Assembly (NCBI GenBank): GCA_002404395.1
Contig: DHJP01000087.1
Span: forward strand, 1,265 to 13,312
Source: Clostridiales bacterium UBA4717
GTDB lineage: Bacteria > Bacillota > Clostridia > Oscillospirales > CAG-272
Length of the DNA stretch: 12,048 nt
Direction of reading: 5' to 3'
A program made the translations under genes and the position numbers. Below are positions 5,241-12,048 of the stretch, piece after piece (positions within the stretch are counted from its first letter, which is position 1; each line of letters opens with the position of its first letter). The notes beneath the pieces were generated by a model. It was given only the letters and a program-made list of their open reading frames with translations. It was not told the origin of the DNA and ran no database searches.

Positions 5241-5411
5241 GTCGTGAAGCACCGCCTTCTTTCGGACGGGCGGAGCTTCTCGTTTGAAACAACGGAAGAT
5301 CTTATATCTGCGGCGCAGGTGAAAATCGGTATGGATCTCGTGTATAGTGTCTCTCAAACGCCGCGGAATATACGCAAACGGGCGGCAAATGCGGCGATTT
5401 GCGCCAAAACA

Positions 5412-5440
5412 TTGACAAAAGTTCTGCAAAGTGTTATAAT
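5412..5440 (+). promoter_or_regulatory. Perfect consensus sigma-A promoter of the glycoside hydrolase gene
   Basis: TTGACA (5412-5417), 17 bp, TATAAT (5435-5440), with TGT directly before the -10 giving a TGn extension. Initiation near 5447 makes a leader of about 190 nt. Such a strong promoter without a visible operator suggests control in the leader or a regulator site I cannot recognise. Confidence 0.85.
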
Positions 5441-5478
5441 CTACAATGCTTATTTATGTCAAAAATACGGTGAGGTCA

Positions 5479-5547
5479 GCGTGAAAGTTCAAGCTCAGCC
5501 ATGAGAGAATTAAAGTTTCACGCCGGTGATCTTATCGGCTTCGCCGT
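5479..5547 (+). promoter_or_regulatory. Upstream leader hairpins of the glycoside hydrolase mRNA
   Basis: GCGTGAAA (5479-5486) pairs with TTTCACGC (5516-5523), an 8-bp stem enclosing 29 nt. A CGGC-TTC-GCCG hairpin follows at 5536-5546. The order of segments matches 3023-3061, and the outer arms match those before der (10792-10822). The stems are not directly followed by a T run, so they do not look like simple terminators. Confidence 0.5.
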
Positions 5548-5564
5548 CAAGAAGGCCGCGTTTG

Positions 5565-5592
5565 TTTTTTGAGCCGACTGCGGCGGCATGAA
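5565..5592 (+). repeat. Leader hairpin element upstream of the glycoside hydrolase
   Basis: T6 then GAG, arms GCCGAC and GGCGGC around TGC (5573-5587; five of six pairs), then ATGAAG. The in-phase frame from TTG 5569 reads SRLRRHEALYTVGLY and stops at TGA 5617-5619. The hydrolase start lies 50 nt beyond the stem and has its own AAAGGA ribosome site. Confidence 0.65.
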
Positions 5593-5637
5593 GCTCTGTA
5601 TACCGTCGGTCTATATTGAATTTGAAAGGAAAAGTCA

Positions 5638-8448
5638 ATGCTCGACAATCGTATCATATATAATTTTGATAAGGAATGGAAATTTCATCTCGGAGAGCCG
5701 GAGCACACGGTCGGAGGTTCTCACGCCGATTCTTACGGTATGAGCAAGGCGGGCGGAGTCAAGGGCCCGGGCGGCATGGATTACGACGACTCGGAATGGA
5801 GAGTCCTTGATCTGCCGCACGACTATCTGACCGAGACCGAATTCTCGCCCGACAATCTGCTTTCGCACGGCTACAAGACGCGCGGCAACGCCTGGTATCG
5901 CAAGACTTTTAAGCTTGACGAACGGCTCGAAGGCTCGCATATCCTTATAGATTTTGAAGGACTTGCGGTGACTGCCGAAATCTACCTCAACGGCTCGCTG
6001 ATGGGAAGATCGTTTTCCGCGTATGCGCCGCTTGCGATAGACATTACCGACAGAGTGTGGTTCGGCGACCGACTCAACACGCTTGCGGTGCATATTGACG
6101 GACTCACCACCGAGGGCTGGTGGTATGAGGGCGCCGGTATATACCGCCATGTGCGGATATATGCAAAGAATCCCGTGCACATTGCGCACGACGGAATGTT
6201 TGTAAAGCCGCTCTCTCCGCTTTGCGGTCAGATAAACTCTGCTCCCGACGCAAACGGCGGGAATATTTGGAACACCGAATTTTCGGTCGATATAGAAAAC
6301 TCATACTACAGCGAATGCGACTGCGAGATACGCGCCGAGGTGGTATGTGAAAACGACGTGATCGCTTCGGACTCGGTCAGGCTTACCGCCGCAGCCGACG
6401 GTGTCACGACGGCGCATCTCAGCGTCCCGGTGAAGAATCCGAAGCTTTGGGACACGGAGGAGCCGAATCTTTACACAGCGAGAGTCTCGCTTTTGGCGGG
6501 CGGCCGCTTTGCCGACGGGGTGAGCGACACTTTCGGATACCGCTCGATCTCGACTTCGCCCGAGTGCGGGGTATTGCTCAACGGCAGGCCGCTCAGAATG
6601 TACGGCACCTGCAATCATCAGGATCACGCCGGGGTCGGCTGTGCCGTCCCCGACTCGGTGCAGGACTACCGCGTGAGACGGCTCAAGGAGCTTGGCACGA
6701 ACGCTTATCGCTGTTCGCACAATATGCCTTCAAAGGAGATACTGTATGCCTGCGACAGGTACGGTATCGTGGTCATGGATGAGAACCGCCGCTTTGAGGC
6801 GCGTCCCGAGGTGATCGGTCACGCCGAGCGGATGGTATTACGCGACCGGAACCATCCGAGCGTTATTATGTATTCGCTTTGCAACGAGGAACCGATCCAC
6901 GGCACTCCCACCGGCAAGAAGATCTATAACCGCATGGCGAGCGCCTGCCGCCGTCATGACGACAGCCGCATTTACACGGGTGCGATGAGCGGAGGTTTCT
7001 TTGAAGCCGACGGCGGCGTGCTTGCGATGGACGTTACCGGCATAAACTATGCGGTGAACTCATGGGAGGAGTTTCATAAGCTTTTCCCGAATCAGCCGAT
7101 CGTCGGTTCGGAAAACAACAGCGCGGTTACTACCCGCGGCTGTTATGAGACCGACCGTGAGCGTAATGTTCTTTGCGGCTTTGACGAAGAAAAGGTGCCG
7201 TGGGGACAATATATCCGCGAGACAATGGACGTATGGAAAAGCTGTCCGTATGTCGGAGGTATCTTTATCTGGACGGGATTTGACTATCGCGGAGAGCCGA
7301 CGCCGTTCACCTGGCCGTCGGTCTCCTCGCAGTTCGGCATCATGGATACCTGCGGCTTTGAAAAGGATTCGTTCTACATTAACCGCGCATATTTTACGGA
7401 CGAGCCGCTTGTACACATCATCGGGCATTGGAATCACACGGCAGGCGAGCGCGTCCGTATCGGCGTGGTCTCGAATCTTCCCGAGACCGAGCTTTTCCTG
7501 AACGGGGTGAGCCTCGGGAAAAAGTCGCCCGATAAAAGCGTATACGAAACAAATAATATTACCGAGTGGAGCGTCTGCTTTGAAGCAGGCGTGCTTGAAG
7601 CTTTCGGCTACGACGAGTCGGGCGAACGCGTGGCAGGCGATTCGGCGGTGAGCACGACCGCTCCCGCACGCGTAGTGCTTGAGCCGGAGCGGAGCTTTAT
7701 ATATGACAGCTTCGGCGACGCGGTGATCATAAACGTGCACGTTGAGGACGCGGACGGCAACATTGTGCCCGACGCCTCAAATAAGATAGAGTTTACCCTC
7801 TCGGACGGTCTGAAGCTGCTCGGAGTCGGCAACGGCGACCCGAACTGCCACGAATCCGACCATCTTCCCGAACGGTCGCTCTTTGCGGGCAGAGCACAGC
7901 TCATACTTGCGCTCGGCGACAAGACGGTAAGACCGGTGCTTCGCGCCGACAGCGCGGGACTTGAGGGAGACGAGATAGAGCTTGAAGTGATCCCGTGCGA
8001 GGGGGACGAGGTGCTCGGCGCGTCGTACGGTGCGGGTATAAACGGCTTTACCGCGACGCAGGTGCTTGATCACAAGCCCGACGGCAGAGCGGTGATCGCC
8101 GACAACGACATGAACACGCTGACGGGTATCGACGTAAACGGCGGCTACCTTGACCGTTTCGACCACGGATATGTAATGTACCGCGCCTTTTTCAAGGTGC
8201 CGAAAGCAGCAAACGGTGCAAACGGTGCGGACACGGCTTTGATATTCAGACGTATACGCGCCGCGGAAGCCGAATTCTATATCGACGGCGAGTCGGCGGC
8301 AAGCGCGCGTGCGCTTGATGACGACAGGTTCGTTATCCCCGTCGCGCTGAAAAGCGGAACGGTTCACGAACTTCGCGTAGTCATAAAGGCGGCTCCCGGC
8401 GGTATGAACGGTATCTCGCGAGGGGTATGCATCGGCGTATTGAATTAA
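5638..8448 (+). CDS. Glycoside hydrolase family 2 protein, beta-galactosidase-like
   Basis: The product is 936 residues. Order of parts: N-terminal sugar-binding jelly roll (about 8-180; motifs WRVLDLPHDY, WYRKTF, GWWYEGAGIYR); Ig-like domain ending in FGYRSI (about 205-304); TIM barrel (about 310-600); a DUF4982-like segment (about 603-665); an Ig-like region (about 675-770); and a C-terminal beta-rich domain. The likely acid/base is Glu417 in SLCNEEP and the likely nucleophile Glu492 in VGSENNS, as expected for clan A. No signal peptide is visible, so it probably acts in the cytoplasm on imported oligosaccharides. Beta-galactosidase is the best guess, but family 2 also includes glucuronidases and mannosidases. 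AAAGGA lies 8 nt before ATG 5638. No transporter or regulator is adjacent. Confidence 0.9.
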   Translation: MLDNRIIYNFDKEWKFHLGEPEHTVGGSHADSYGMSKAGGVKGPGGMDYDDSEWRVLDLPHDYLTETEFSPDNLLSHGYKTRGNAWYRKTFKLDERLEGSHILIDFEGLAVTAEIYLNGSLMGRSFSAYAPLAIDITDRVWFGDRLNTLAVHIDGLTTEGWWYEGAGIYRHVRIYAKNPVHIAHDGMFVKPLSPLCGQINSAPDANGGNIWNTEFSVDIENSYYSECDCEIRAEVVCENDVIASDSVRLTAAADGVTTAHLSVPVKNPKLWDTEEPNLYTARVSLLAGGRFADGVSDTFGYRSISTSPECGVLLNGRPLRMYGTCNHQDHAGVGCAVPDSVQDYRVRRLKELGTNAYRCSHNMPSKEILYACDRYGIVVMDENRRFEARPEVIGHAERMVLRDRNHPSVIMYSLCNEEPIHGTPTGKKIYNRMASACRRHDDSRIYTGAMSGGFFEADGGVLAMDVTGINYAVNSWEEFHKLFPNQPIVGSENNSAVTTRGCYETDRERNVLCGFDEEKVPWGQYIRETMDVWKSCPYVGGIFIWTGFDYRGEPTPFTWPSVSSQFGIMDTCGFEKDSFYINRAYFTDEPLVHIIGHWNHTAGERVRIGVVSNLPETELFLNGVSLGKKSPDKSVYETNNITEWSVCFEAGVLEAFGYDESGERVAGDSAVSTTAPARVVLEPERSFIYDSFGDAVIINVHVEDADGNIVPDASNKIEFTLSDGLKLLGVGNGDPNCHESDHLPERSLFAGRAQLILALGDKTVRPVLRADSAGLEGDEIELEVIPCEGDEVLGASYGAGINGFTATQVLDHKPDGRAVIADNDMNTLTGIDVNGGYLDRFDHGYVMYRAFFKVPKAANGANGADTALIFRRIRAAEAEFYIDGESAASARALDDDRFVIPVALKSGTVHELRVVIKAAPGGMNGISRGVCIGVLN

Positions 8449-8457
8449 ACGAGGATC

Positions 8458-8560
8458 GGCGCGAAAGAGCTTGGACTGAGAGGGGTCTCAGAGCTAACGC
8501 TCAAAATTCGCGTTATCGGATCGAAAAATCACAGTTGCTTTCCGAGTCGGCGGCGCCGAA
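8458..8560 (+). repeat. Two-hairpin leader before the DUF512 gene
   Basis: CGCGAA (8460-8465) pairs with TTCGCG (8507-8512) and encloses an inner stem CTGAGA-GGGG-TCTCAG. Then GATCGAAAAATC and CCGAGTCGGC align with the der leader. The end hairpin has arms GTCGGC and GCCGAA around GGC (8546-8560). The start codon is 29 nt further on. No promoter is clear, so the leader may be intercistronic. Confidence 0.6.
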
Positions 8561-8589
8561 CGGAAGTTTTATGAGGTAAGCACGGAATT

Positions 8590-9915
8590 ATGGTGCTGAT
8601 TAAAGAAGTATGCAAAAACTCGCCTGCGGAGCGCGCGGGCATTCTGCCCGGCGATAAGCTGATCTCCATTAACGGCAAAGCGATCGCCGACGTGCTTGAC
8701 TACCGCTATTACGCCGTCGAGCGTCGGCTTTCGATCGAGCTTATGCGCGGCGCACAGAAATTTTCAGTTGAGTTGAAAAAGCGCGAATACGACGACATCG
8801 GACTTGAGTTTGAGACCTACCTGATGGATAAAAAGCATACCTGTCGTAACAAGTGCATATTCTGCTTTATCGACCAGAATCCGCCCGGTATGCGCGAAAC
8901 GATCTATTTCAAGGACGATGATTCGCGGCTCTCGTTTCTGATGGGGAACTATATTACGCTTACCAACATGAGCGATGCGGACATCGACCGCATAATCGAG
9001 ATGAAGATGAGCCCCGTCAACATTTCGGTCCACACCATGAACCCGGAGCTGCGCGTCAGGATGATGAAAAATCCGAACGCCGGAAAGGTGCTTGCGTATA
9101 TCGACAGGCTTGCCGGGGCGGGAATATCCTTAAACTTTCAGATAGTGCTTTGCCGCGGCGTTAATGACGGCGCGGAGCTTGAGTACACGCTTTCGGAGTG
9201 CGAAAAGTATCATGAGGTACTGCTCGGCGTATCTATCGTACCCGCCGGGGTAACGCAATACAGGCGCGGACTTTATCCGCTTGCCGAGTTCACCGAAGCC
9301 GAGGCGGCGGAGGTGATCGGAACGGTGGACGCGTATGGGGCGCGCTGTCTTGAAAAATACGGAACGCGCTTATTCTTCTGCGCCGACGAATTTTACCTCA
9401 AGGCGCACCTGCCGCTTCCCGAGGGCGATTACTACGAGGGATATCCGCAGCTTGAGGACGGGATCGGCAGCATACGTTCGTCGGCGGATGAGATCGACGA
9501 CGAGCTTGCAAACGCGCTGCATAATTATGACATAAAAACTCCGCGGAAGCTTTCGATAGCCACCGGCGCGGCGGCGTATGACTTTATCTGCGAAAGCGTG
9601 AAAAAGATCGCAAAGGCGTGCACGGACGCGGGCGGCACGGCTCCCGAATGTGAAGTATTCTGTATCAAAAATTACTTTTTCGGCGAAAGCATAACGGTTG
9701 CCGGGCTGCTGACGGGCGGCGATATTTACAAGCAGGTATGCGGAAAAGCACTTGGCGAGCGGTTACTTATACCCGACGTGGCGATAAGGCATGAAGGCGA
9801 GCTGTTTCTTGATGATATGTCGCGCGCGGAGCTTGAAGAAAAGCTCGGGGTGCCGGTGATACCCACCTCGGGGTGCGGCGCGGATATCGTCGGGAACATT
9901 TTGTTTGACAAGTGA
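8590..9915 (+). CDS. DUF512 family protein with PDZ and radical SAM domains
   Basis: The 441-residue protein starts with a PDZ-like domain (about 1-62; GILPGDKLISINGK). A radical-SAM core follows, whose iron-sulfur cluster cysteines are Cys85, Cys89 and Cys92 in TCRNKCIFCFIDQNP. Conserved family stretches follow: FKDDDSRLSFLMGNYITLTN at about 107-126 and ISVHTMNPELR at about 145-155. The C-terminal half is the DUF512 region, ending with TSGCGADIVGN. Its reaction is unknown to me. In Clostridia this gene usually lies next to der, and here der is the second gene downstream. The only nearby ribosome-like bases are GAGG at 8573-8576, 13 nt from ATG 8590, so initiation may be weak. Confidence 0.92.
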   Translation: MVLIKEVCKNSPAERAGILPGDKLISINGKAIADVLDYRYYAVERRLSIELMRGAQKFSVELKKREYDDIGLEFETYLMDKKHTCRNKCIFCFIDQNPPGMRETIYFKDDDSRLSFLMGNYITLTNMSDADIDRIIEMKMSPVNISVHTMNPELRVRMMKNPNAGKVLAYIDRLAGAGISLNFQIVLCRGVNDGAELEYTLSECEKYHEVLLGVSIVPAGVTQYRRGLYPLAEFTEAEAAEVIGTVDAYGARCLEKYGTRLFFCADEFYLKAHLPLPEGDYYEGYPQLEDGIGSIRSSADEIDDELANALHNYDIKTPRKLSIATGAAAYDFICESVKKIAKACTDAGGTAPECEVFCIKNYFFGESITVAGLLTGGDIYKQVCGKALGERLLIPDVAIRHEGELFLDDMSRAELEEKLGVPVIPTSGCGADIVGNILFDK

Positions 9916-9940
9916 GCGTCGGATCATCGCCCTTCGCGTT

Positions 9941-9971
9941 TCATTTTTTGAGCCGTCAACGGCGGCATTAA
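9941..9971 (+). repeat. Leader hairpin element before the lipoprotein gene
   Basis: T6 then GAG, arms GCCGTC and GGCGGC around AAC (9952-9966; six pairs with one G-U), then ATTAAG. The in-phase frame reads SRQRRH then TAA (9969-9971). The stem ends 12 nt before ATG 9979, and no Shine-Dalgarno sequence stands between them. Only 63 nt separate this gene from DUF512, so the element is probably intercistronic. Confidence 0.7.
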
Positions 9972-9978
9972 GATCATT

Positions 9979-10773
9979 ATGAAAAAGATAACGGCAATAG
10001 TGCTGGCGGCGGCAATCGCGCTTGCGCTGTACGGCTGCTTCGGAAGAGGCGGCACGGATGACAGCTCGGACAACACGAGCGCGCAGACCGAAGTTACTGA
10101 CGTCAAGACCGAAATTTACAGCGTTGAGGTGCGTCGGGAAAAGACGAGCGCCGAAACGTATGACGCCGAGCTGACCTATCCGGTGATCGACGGCTACAGC
10201 GACGGCGAGATCGAGGAAAAGATCAACGCGCTGGTGCGCGCATACATCGACAAGCGGGTGCTTGAGGCGGTTTCGGGCGCAAGCGCGGAGAACCGCGCGC
10301 ATTTCAAGACCGTATCGTTTGACGTCACCTGCCGCGGCGACCGCTTTTTCAGCGCGCTCATACACGCAAGCATTGCCTATGATTCTTCGGATATATCCGA
10401 AGAAAACCTTTCGTTCGGCATCAACGCCGACCTTGCGCAGGCGCGGCTCGTTTCGTTCGGAGAGATCGCCGATTTTGAAAAATTCGCCGCCGACTTCAAG
10501 CTCGGCGCGTATACTCCGACTGCCGGCAGCGAAAATATTCTTGACGATACGAACTACGAGGATCTGCTGGTGCAATACGGCGAGCTTTATTCGATATATC
10601 CCGAATTTTATCTGAAGTCGGGCGCCGACTCGGGGTACTTCGGGGTAATATTCGAAACCGTGGATCTGCTCGGCGGATACGCCGAATTTGAAGCTCCGAT
10701 CGGGGACAAAAGCTATTTAAGCCGTGAATTTCTTGAGGACGCGGGACTCTTGAAGCCGGAGTCCGAAAACTGA
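9979..10773 (+). CDS. Lipoprotein with RsiV/DUF3298-like domain
   Basis: The 264-residue protein begins with KK, a hydrophobic stretch and a lipobox LYGC with Cys20, so it is probably a lipid-anchored extracytoplasmic protein. A Gly/Ser/Asp/Thr-rich linker (about 22-42) follows. From about residue 45 it resembles the DUF4163/DUF3298 fold found in RsiV and PdaC-type proteins: ELTYPVIDGYSDGEIEEKIN (about 64-83), then a beta-rich region and NADLAQARLVSFGEIADF, like the family's 'Dl-tG--l-l-dlf'. Function is unknown; RsiV binds lysozyme, but that cannot be assumed here. It sits between DUF512 and der, which are often adjacent in Clostridia. No ribosome site is visible. Confidence 0.8.
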   Translation: MKKITAIVLAAAIALALYGCFGRGGTDDSSDNTSAQTEVTDVKTEIYSVEVRREKTSAETYDAELTYPVIDGYSDGEIEEKINALVRAYIDKRVLEAVSGASAENRAHFKTVSFDVTCRGDRFFSALIHASIAYDSSDISEENLSFGINADLAQARLVSFGEIADFEKFAADFKLGAYTPTAGSENILDDTNYEDLLVQYGELYSIYPEFYLKSGADSGYFGVIFETVDLLGGYAEFEAPIGDKSYLSREFLEDAGLLKPESEN

Positions 10774-10791
10774 TCGGCTGAAAGTCGGATC

Positions 10792-10890
10792 GGCGTGAAG
10801 GAGTGATCTTAAGTTTCACGCCCGGATCCTGCGCTTCCGAATCGAAAAATTGCGTTCACTTTTTGGGTCGGCTTCGCCGACATGGGGATT
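10792..10890 (+). repeat. Two-hairpin leader before der
   Basis: GGCGTGAA (10792-10799) pairs perfectly with TTCACGCC (10815-10822) around a 15-nt loop. After AATCGAAAAAT and a T5 run comes the end hairpin GTCGGC-TTC-GCCGAC (10867-10881), perfect over six pairs, then ATGGGG. GGGG (10884-10887) is the likely ribosome site, 6 nt before ATG 10894. The in-phase frame from TTG 10863 reads GRLRRHGD then TAA. Confidence 0.7.
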
Positions 10891-10893
10891 AAA

Positions 10894-12048
10894 ATGTCAA
10901 AACCGATCATTGCGATTGTCGGACGTCCGAATGTCGGCAAGAGCACACTTTTCAACAAGCTTGCCGGGGAGCGGATCTCGATCGTCGAAGATACGCCCGG
11001 CGTGACCCGCGACCGCATATATTACGATATCGAATGGAGCGGCAGGAAGCTGATGCTTGTCGATACCGGCGGTATTGAGCCGAAGAGCGACGATATTATT
11101 CTGAAGCAGATGCGCACTCAGGCGCAGATCGCGATCGAGACCGCCGACGTGATAATCTTTATGACCGACGTCAGAGCCGGACTGACCGCCGACGACCGCG
11201 AGATCGCCGTCATGCTCATGAAAAGCGGCAAGCCGATCGTGGTCGCGGTAAACAAGATAGATTCCATAGGCAGACTGCCGATGGAGTATTATGAATTTTA
11301 CGAATTGGGATTTGACGGAGACCCGATACCGCTTTCCTCGGTGCACGGCACGGGTTCGGGCGACTTACTTGACCGGGTGCTTGAATATCTGCCCGAGGAG
11401 ACCGATGCCGAGGACGATCCCGACGTGATAAAGGTAGCTGTGATCGGCAAGCCGAACGCCGGCAAAAGCTCGCTTATCAACCGCATTGTCGGCGAGAACC
11501 GGCTTATCGTTTCGGACATTCCGGGCACGACGCGCGACGCGGTCGATACCGAGATCGAAAACGAATACGGAAAATTCGTGTTTATCGACACCGCCGGTAT
11601 CAGACGGCAGAGCAAGGTCACAGACAGCATCGAACGCTACAGCGTACTGCGCGCCAAAATGGCGGTCGAGCGGGCTGACGTATGCATACTCATGGCAGAC
11701 GCGAACGAGGGGATCACCGAGCAGGACGAAAAGATCGCCGGTATCGCGCATGAAGCCGGCAAGGCGTGCATTATTGCCGTGAACAAATGGGACACGATCG
11801 CGGACAAGACCGATAAGCTCGTCAAAAAAATGAGCGACGATGTGTACACCTCGCTTGCGTATATGTCTTATGCGCCGCTTATCTTTATTTCCGCAAAGAC
11901 CGGTCAGCGTCTGAACAAGCTTTTTGAGCATATCGTATATGTGCACAATCAGTCGCTGCTACGCATTTCGACCGGTATGCTCAACGATGTATTGAACGAC
12001 TGCACGGCGCGTGTCCAGCCTCCGTCGGACAAGGGGCGCAGGCTCAAG
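10894..12048 (+). CDS. der: Ribosome-assembly GTPase Der (EngA), 3' end cut off by the window edge
   Basis: The frame is open for 385 codons to the window edge; full Der proteins have about 435-440, so roughly 50 residues of the KH-like C-terminal domain are missing. Two tandem GTPase domains are visible. The first has GRPNVGKS (10-17), DTGG (57-60) and NKID (120-123). The second has GKPNAGKS (185-192), DTAG (232-235) and NKWD (297-300). An acidic linker (EETDAEDDPD, about 168-177) joins them. Der helps assemble the 50S ribosomal subunit in the cytoplasm. The start MSKPIIAIVG is the normal family start. An in-frame ATG at 10882 exists inside the hairpin element but has no ribosome site, so 10894 is preferred. 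Confidence 0.97.
   Translation, partial: MSKPIIAIVGRPNVGKSTLFNKLAGERISIVEDTPGVTRDRIYYDIEWSGRKLMLVDTGGIEPKSDDIILKQMRTQAQIAIETADVIIFMTDVRAGLTADDREIAVMLMKSGKPIVVAVNKIDSIGRLPMEYYEFYELGFDGDPIPLSSVHGTGSGDLLDRVLEYLPEETDAEDDPDVIKVAVIGKPNAGKSSLINRIVGENRLIVSDIPGTTRDAVDTEIENEYGKFVFIDTAGIRRQSKVTDSIERYSVLRAKMAVERADVCILMADANEGITEQDEKIAGIAHEAGKACIIAVNKWDTIADKTDKLVKKMSDDVYTSLAYMSYAPLIFISAKTGQRLNKLFEHIVYVHNQSLLRISTGMLNDVLNDCTARVQPPSDKGRRLK

Larger units (their letters stand above)
5204..5637. other. Divergent intergenic region between the alcohol dehydrogenase and glycoside hydrolase genes
   Basis: In these 434 bp I find no gene. The left end carries the minus-strand hairpin element. The stretch 5241-5411 has no clear feature; a minus-strand TATAAG at 5301-5306 lacks a -35. 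The consensus plus-strand promoter is at 5412-5440, and about 190 nt of structured leader follow to the hydrolase start. I looked for a catabolite-response (cre) site or an obvious repressor dyad near the promoter and saw none. Confidence 0.6.

Noticed and set aside
8208..8229. Short tandem repeat (AAACGGTGC twice) inside the glycoside hydrolase gene
   Set aside because: Only two units, encoding a harmless Ala-Asn-Gly linker; no sign of function.
9763..10575. A 270-codon minus-strand frame across the end of DUF512 and the lipoprotein
   Set aside because: It spans two well-supported plus-strand genes and the junction between them, and its product has no recognisable domain.
10882..10893. In-frame ATG 10882 as the start of der
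   Set aside because: It lies at the edge of the hairpin with no ribosome site; ATG 10894 has GGGG 6 nt upstream and gives the usual family N-terminus.

Overview
The window is GC-rich chromosomal DNA (high 50s % by eye) that reads like an anaerobic, probably gut-type, uncultured member of the Clostridia. The strongest lineage cue is a PDZ/radical-SAM/DUF512 gene shortly upstream of der (engA), a pairing typical of Clostridia. An NADP-type secondary alcohol dehydrogenase of the Thermoanaerobacter/Clostridium kind and several TTGACA/TATAAT promoters agree with this. I see no phage, insertion sequence, CRISPR array or intact RNA gene.

Layout. 1-441 (-): start-proximal part of an XRE-type regulator with membrane segments. 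804-1409 (+): PAP2-like membrane protein. 1410-2067: a mostly gene-free stretch with one possible 32-codon ORF and a 37-nt perfect hairpin. 2068-2937 (-): DUF368 membrane protein (polyprenyl-phosphate transporter family). 3368-4027 (+): HD-domain phosphohydrolase. 4148-5203 (-): NADP-dependent secondary alcohol dehydrogenase, sharing a terminator region with the convergent HD gene. 5638-8448 (+): family 2 glycoside hydrolase (beta-galactosidase-like) behind a consensus promoter and a 190-nt leader. 8590-9915 (+): DUF512 radical-SAM protein. 9979-10773 (+): RsiV/DUF3298-like lipoprotein. 10894-12048 (+): Der GTPase, cut by the window edge.

How the genes fit together. The PAP2-like and DUF368 proteins could both act in undecaprenyl-phosphate recycling (dephosphorylation and flipping of the C55 carrier), although they are convergent and separately transcribed. 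DUF512, lipoprotein and der form a co-oriented cluster. The HD protein, the alcohol dehydrogenase and the glycoside hydrolase look like single-gene units.

Most interesting feature. Eight of the nine genes with a visible start have, in their own orientation and 12-50 nt before the start codon, a copy of one short element: a T-rich run, GAG/GAGT, a 6-bp stem with a 3-nt loop built from GCCGnC/GnCGGC or GTCGGC/GCCGAC, then CAT and often a G-rich Shine-Dalgarno-like end. The stem shows compensatory changes between copies. The same bases also form a short frame encoding roughly (M)-S-R-x-R-R-H, whose TGA overlaps the downstream ATG in two cases. Longer leaders add a second hairpin with arms GGCGTGAA/TTCACGCC. 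Two further solo copies lie in intergenic DNA. I do not recognise this family; it could be a dispersed repeat, a 5'-UTR regulatory RNA, or a leader-peptide system.
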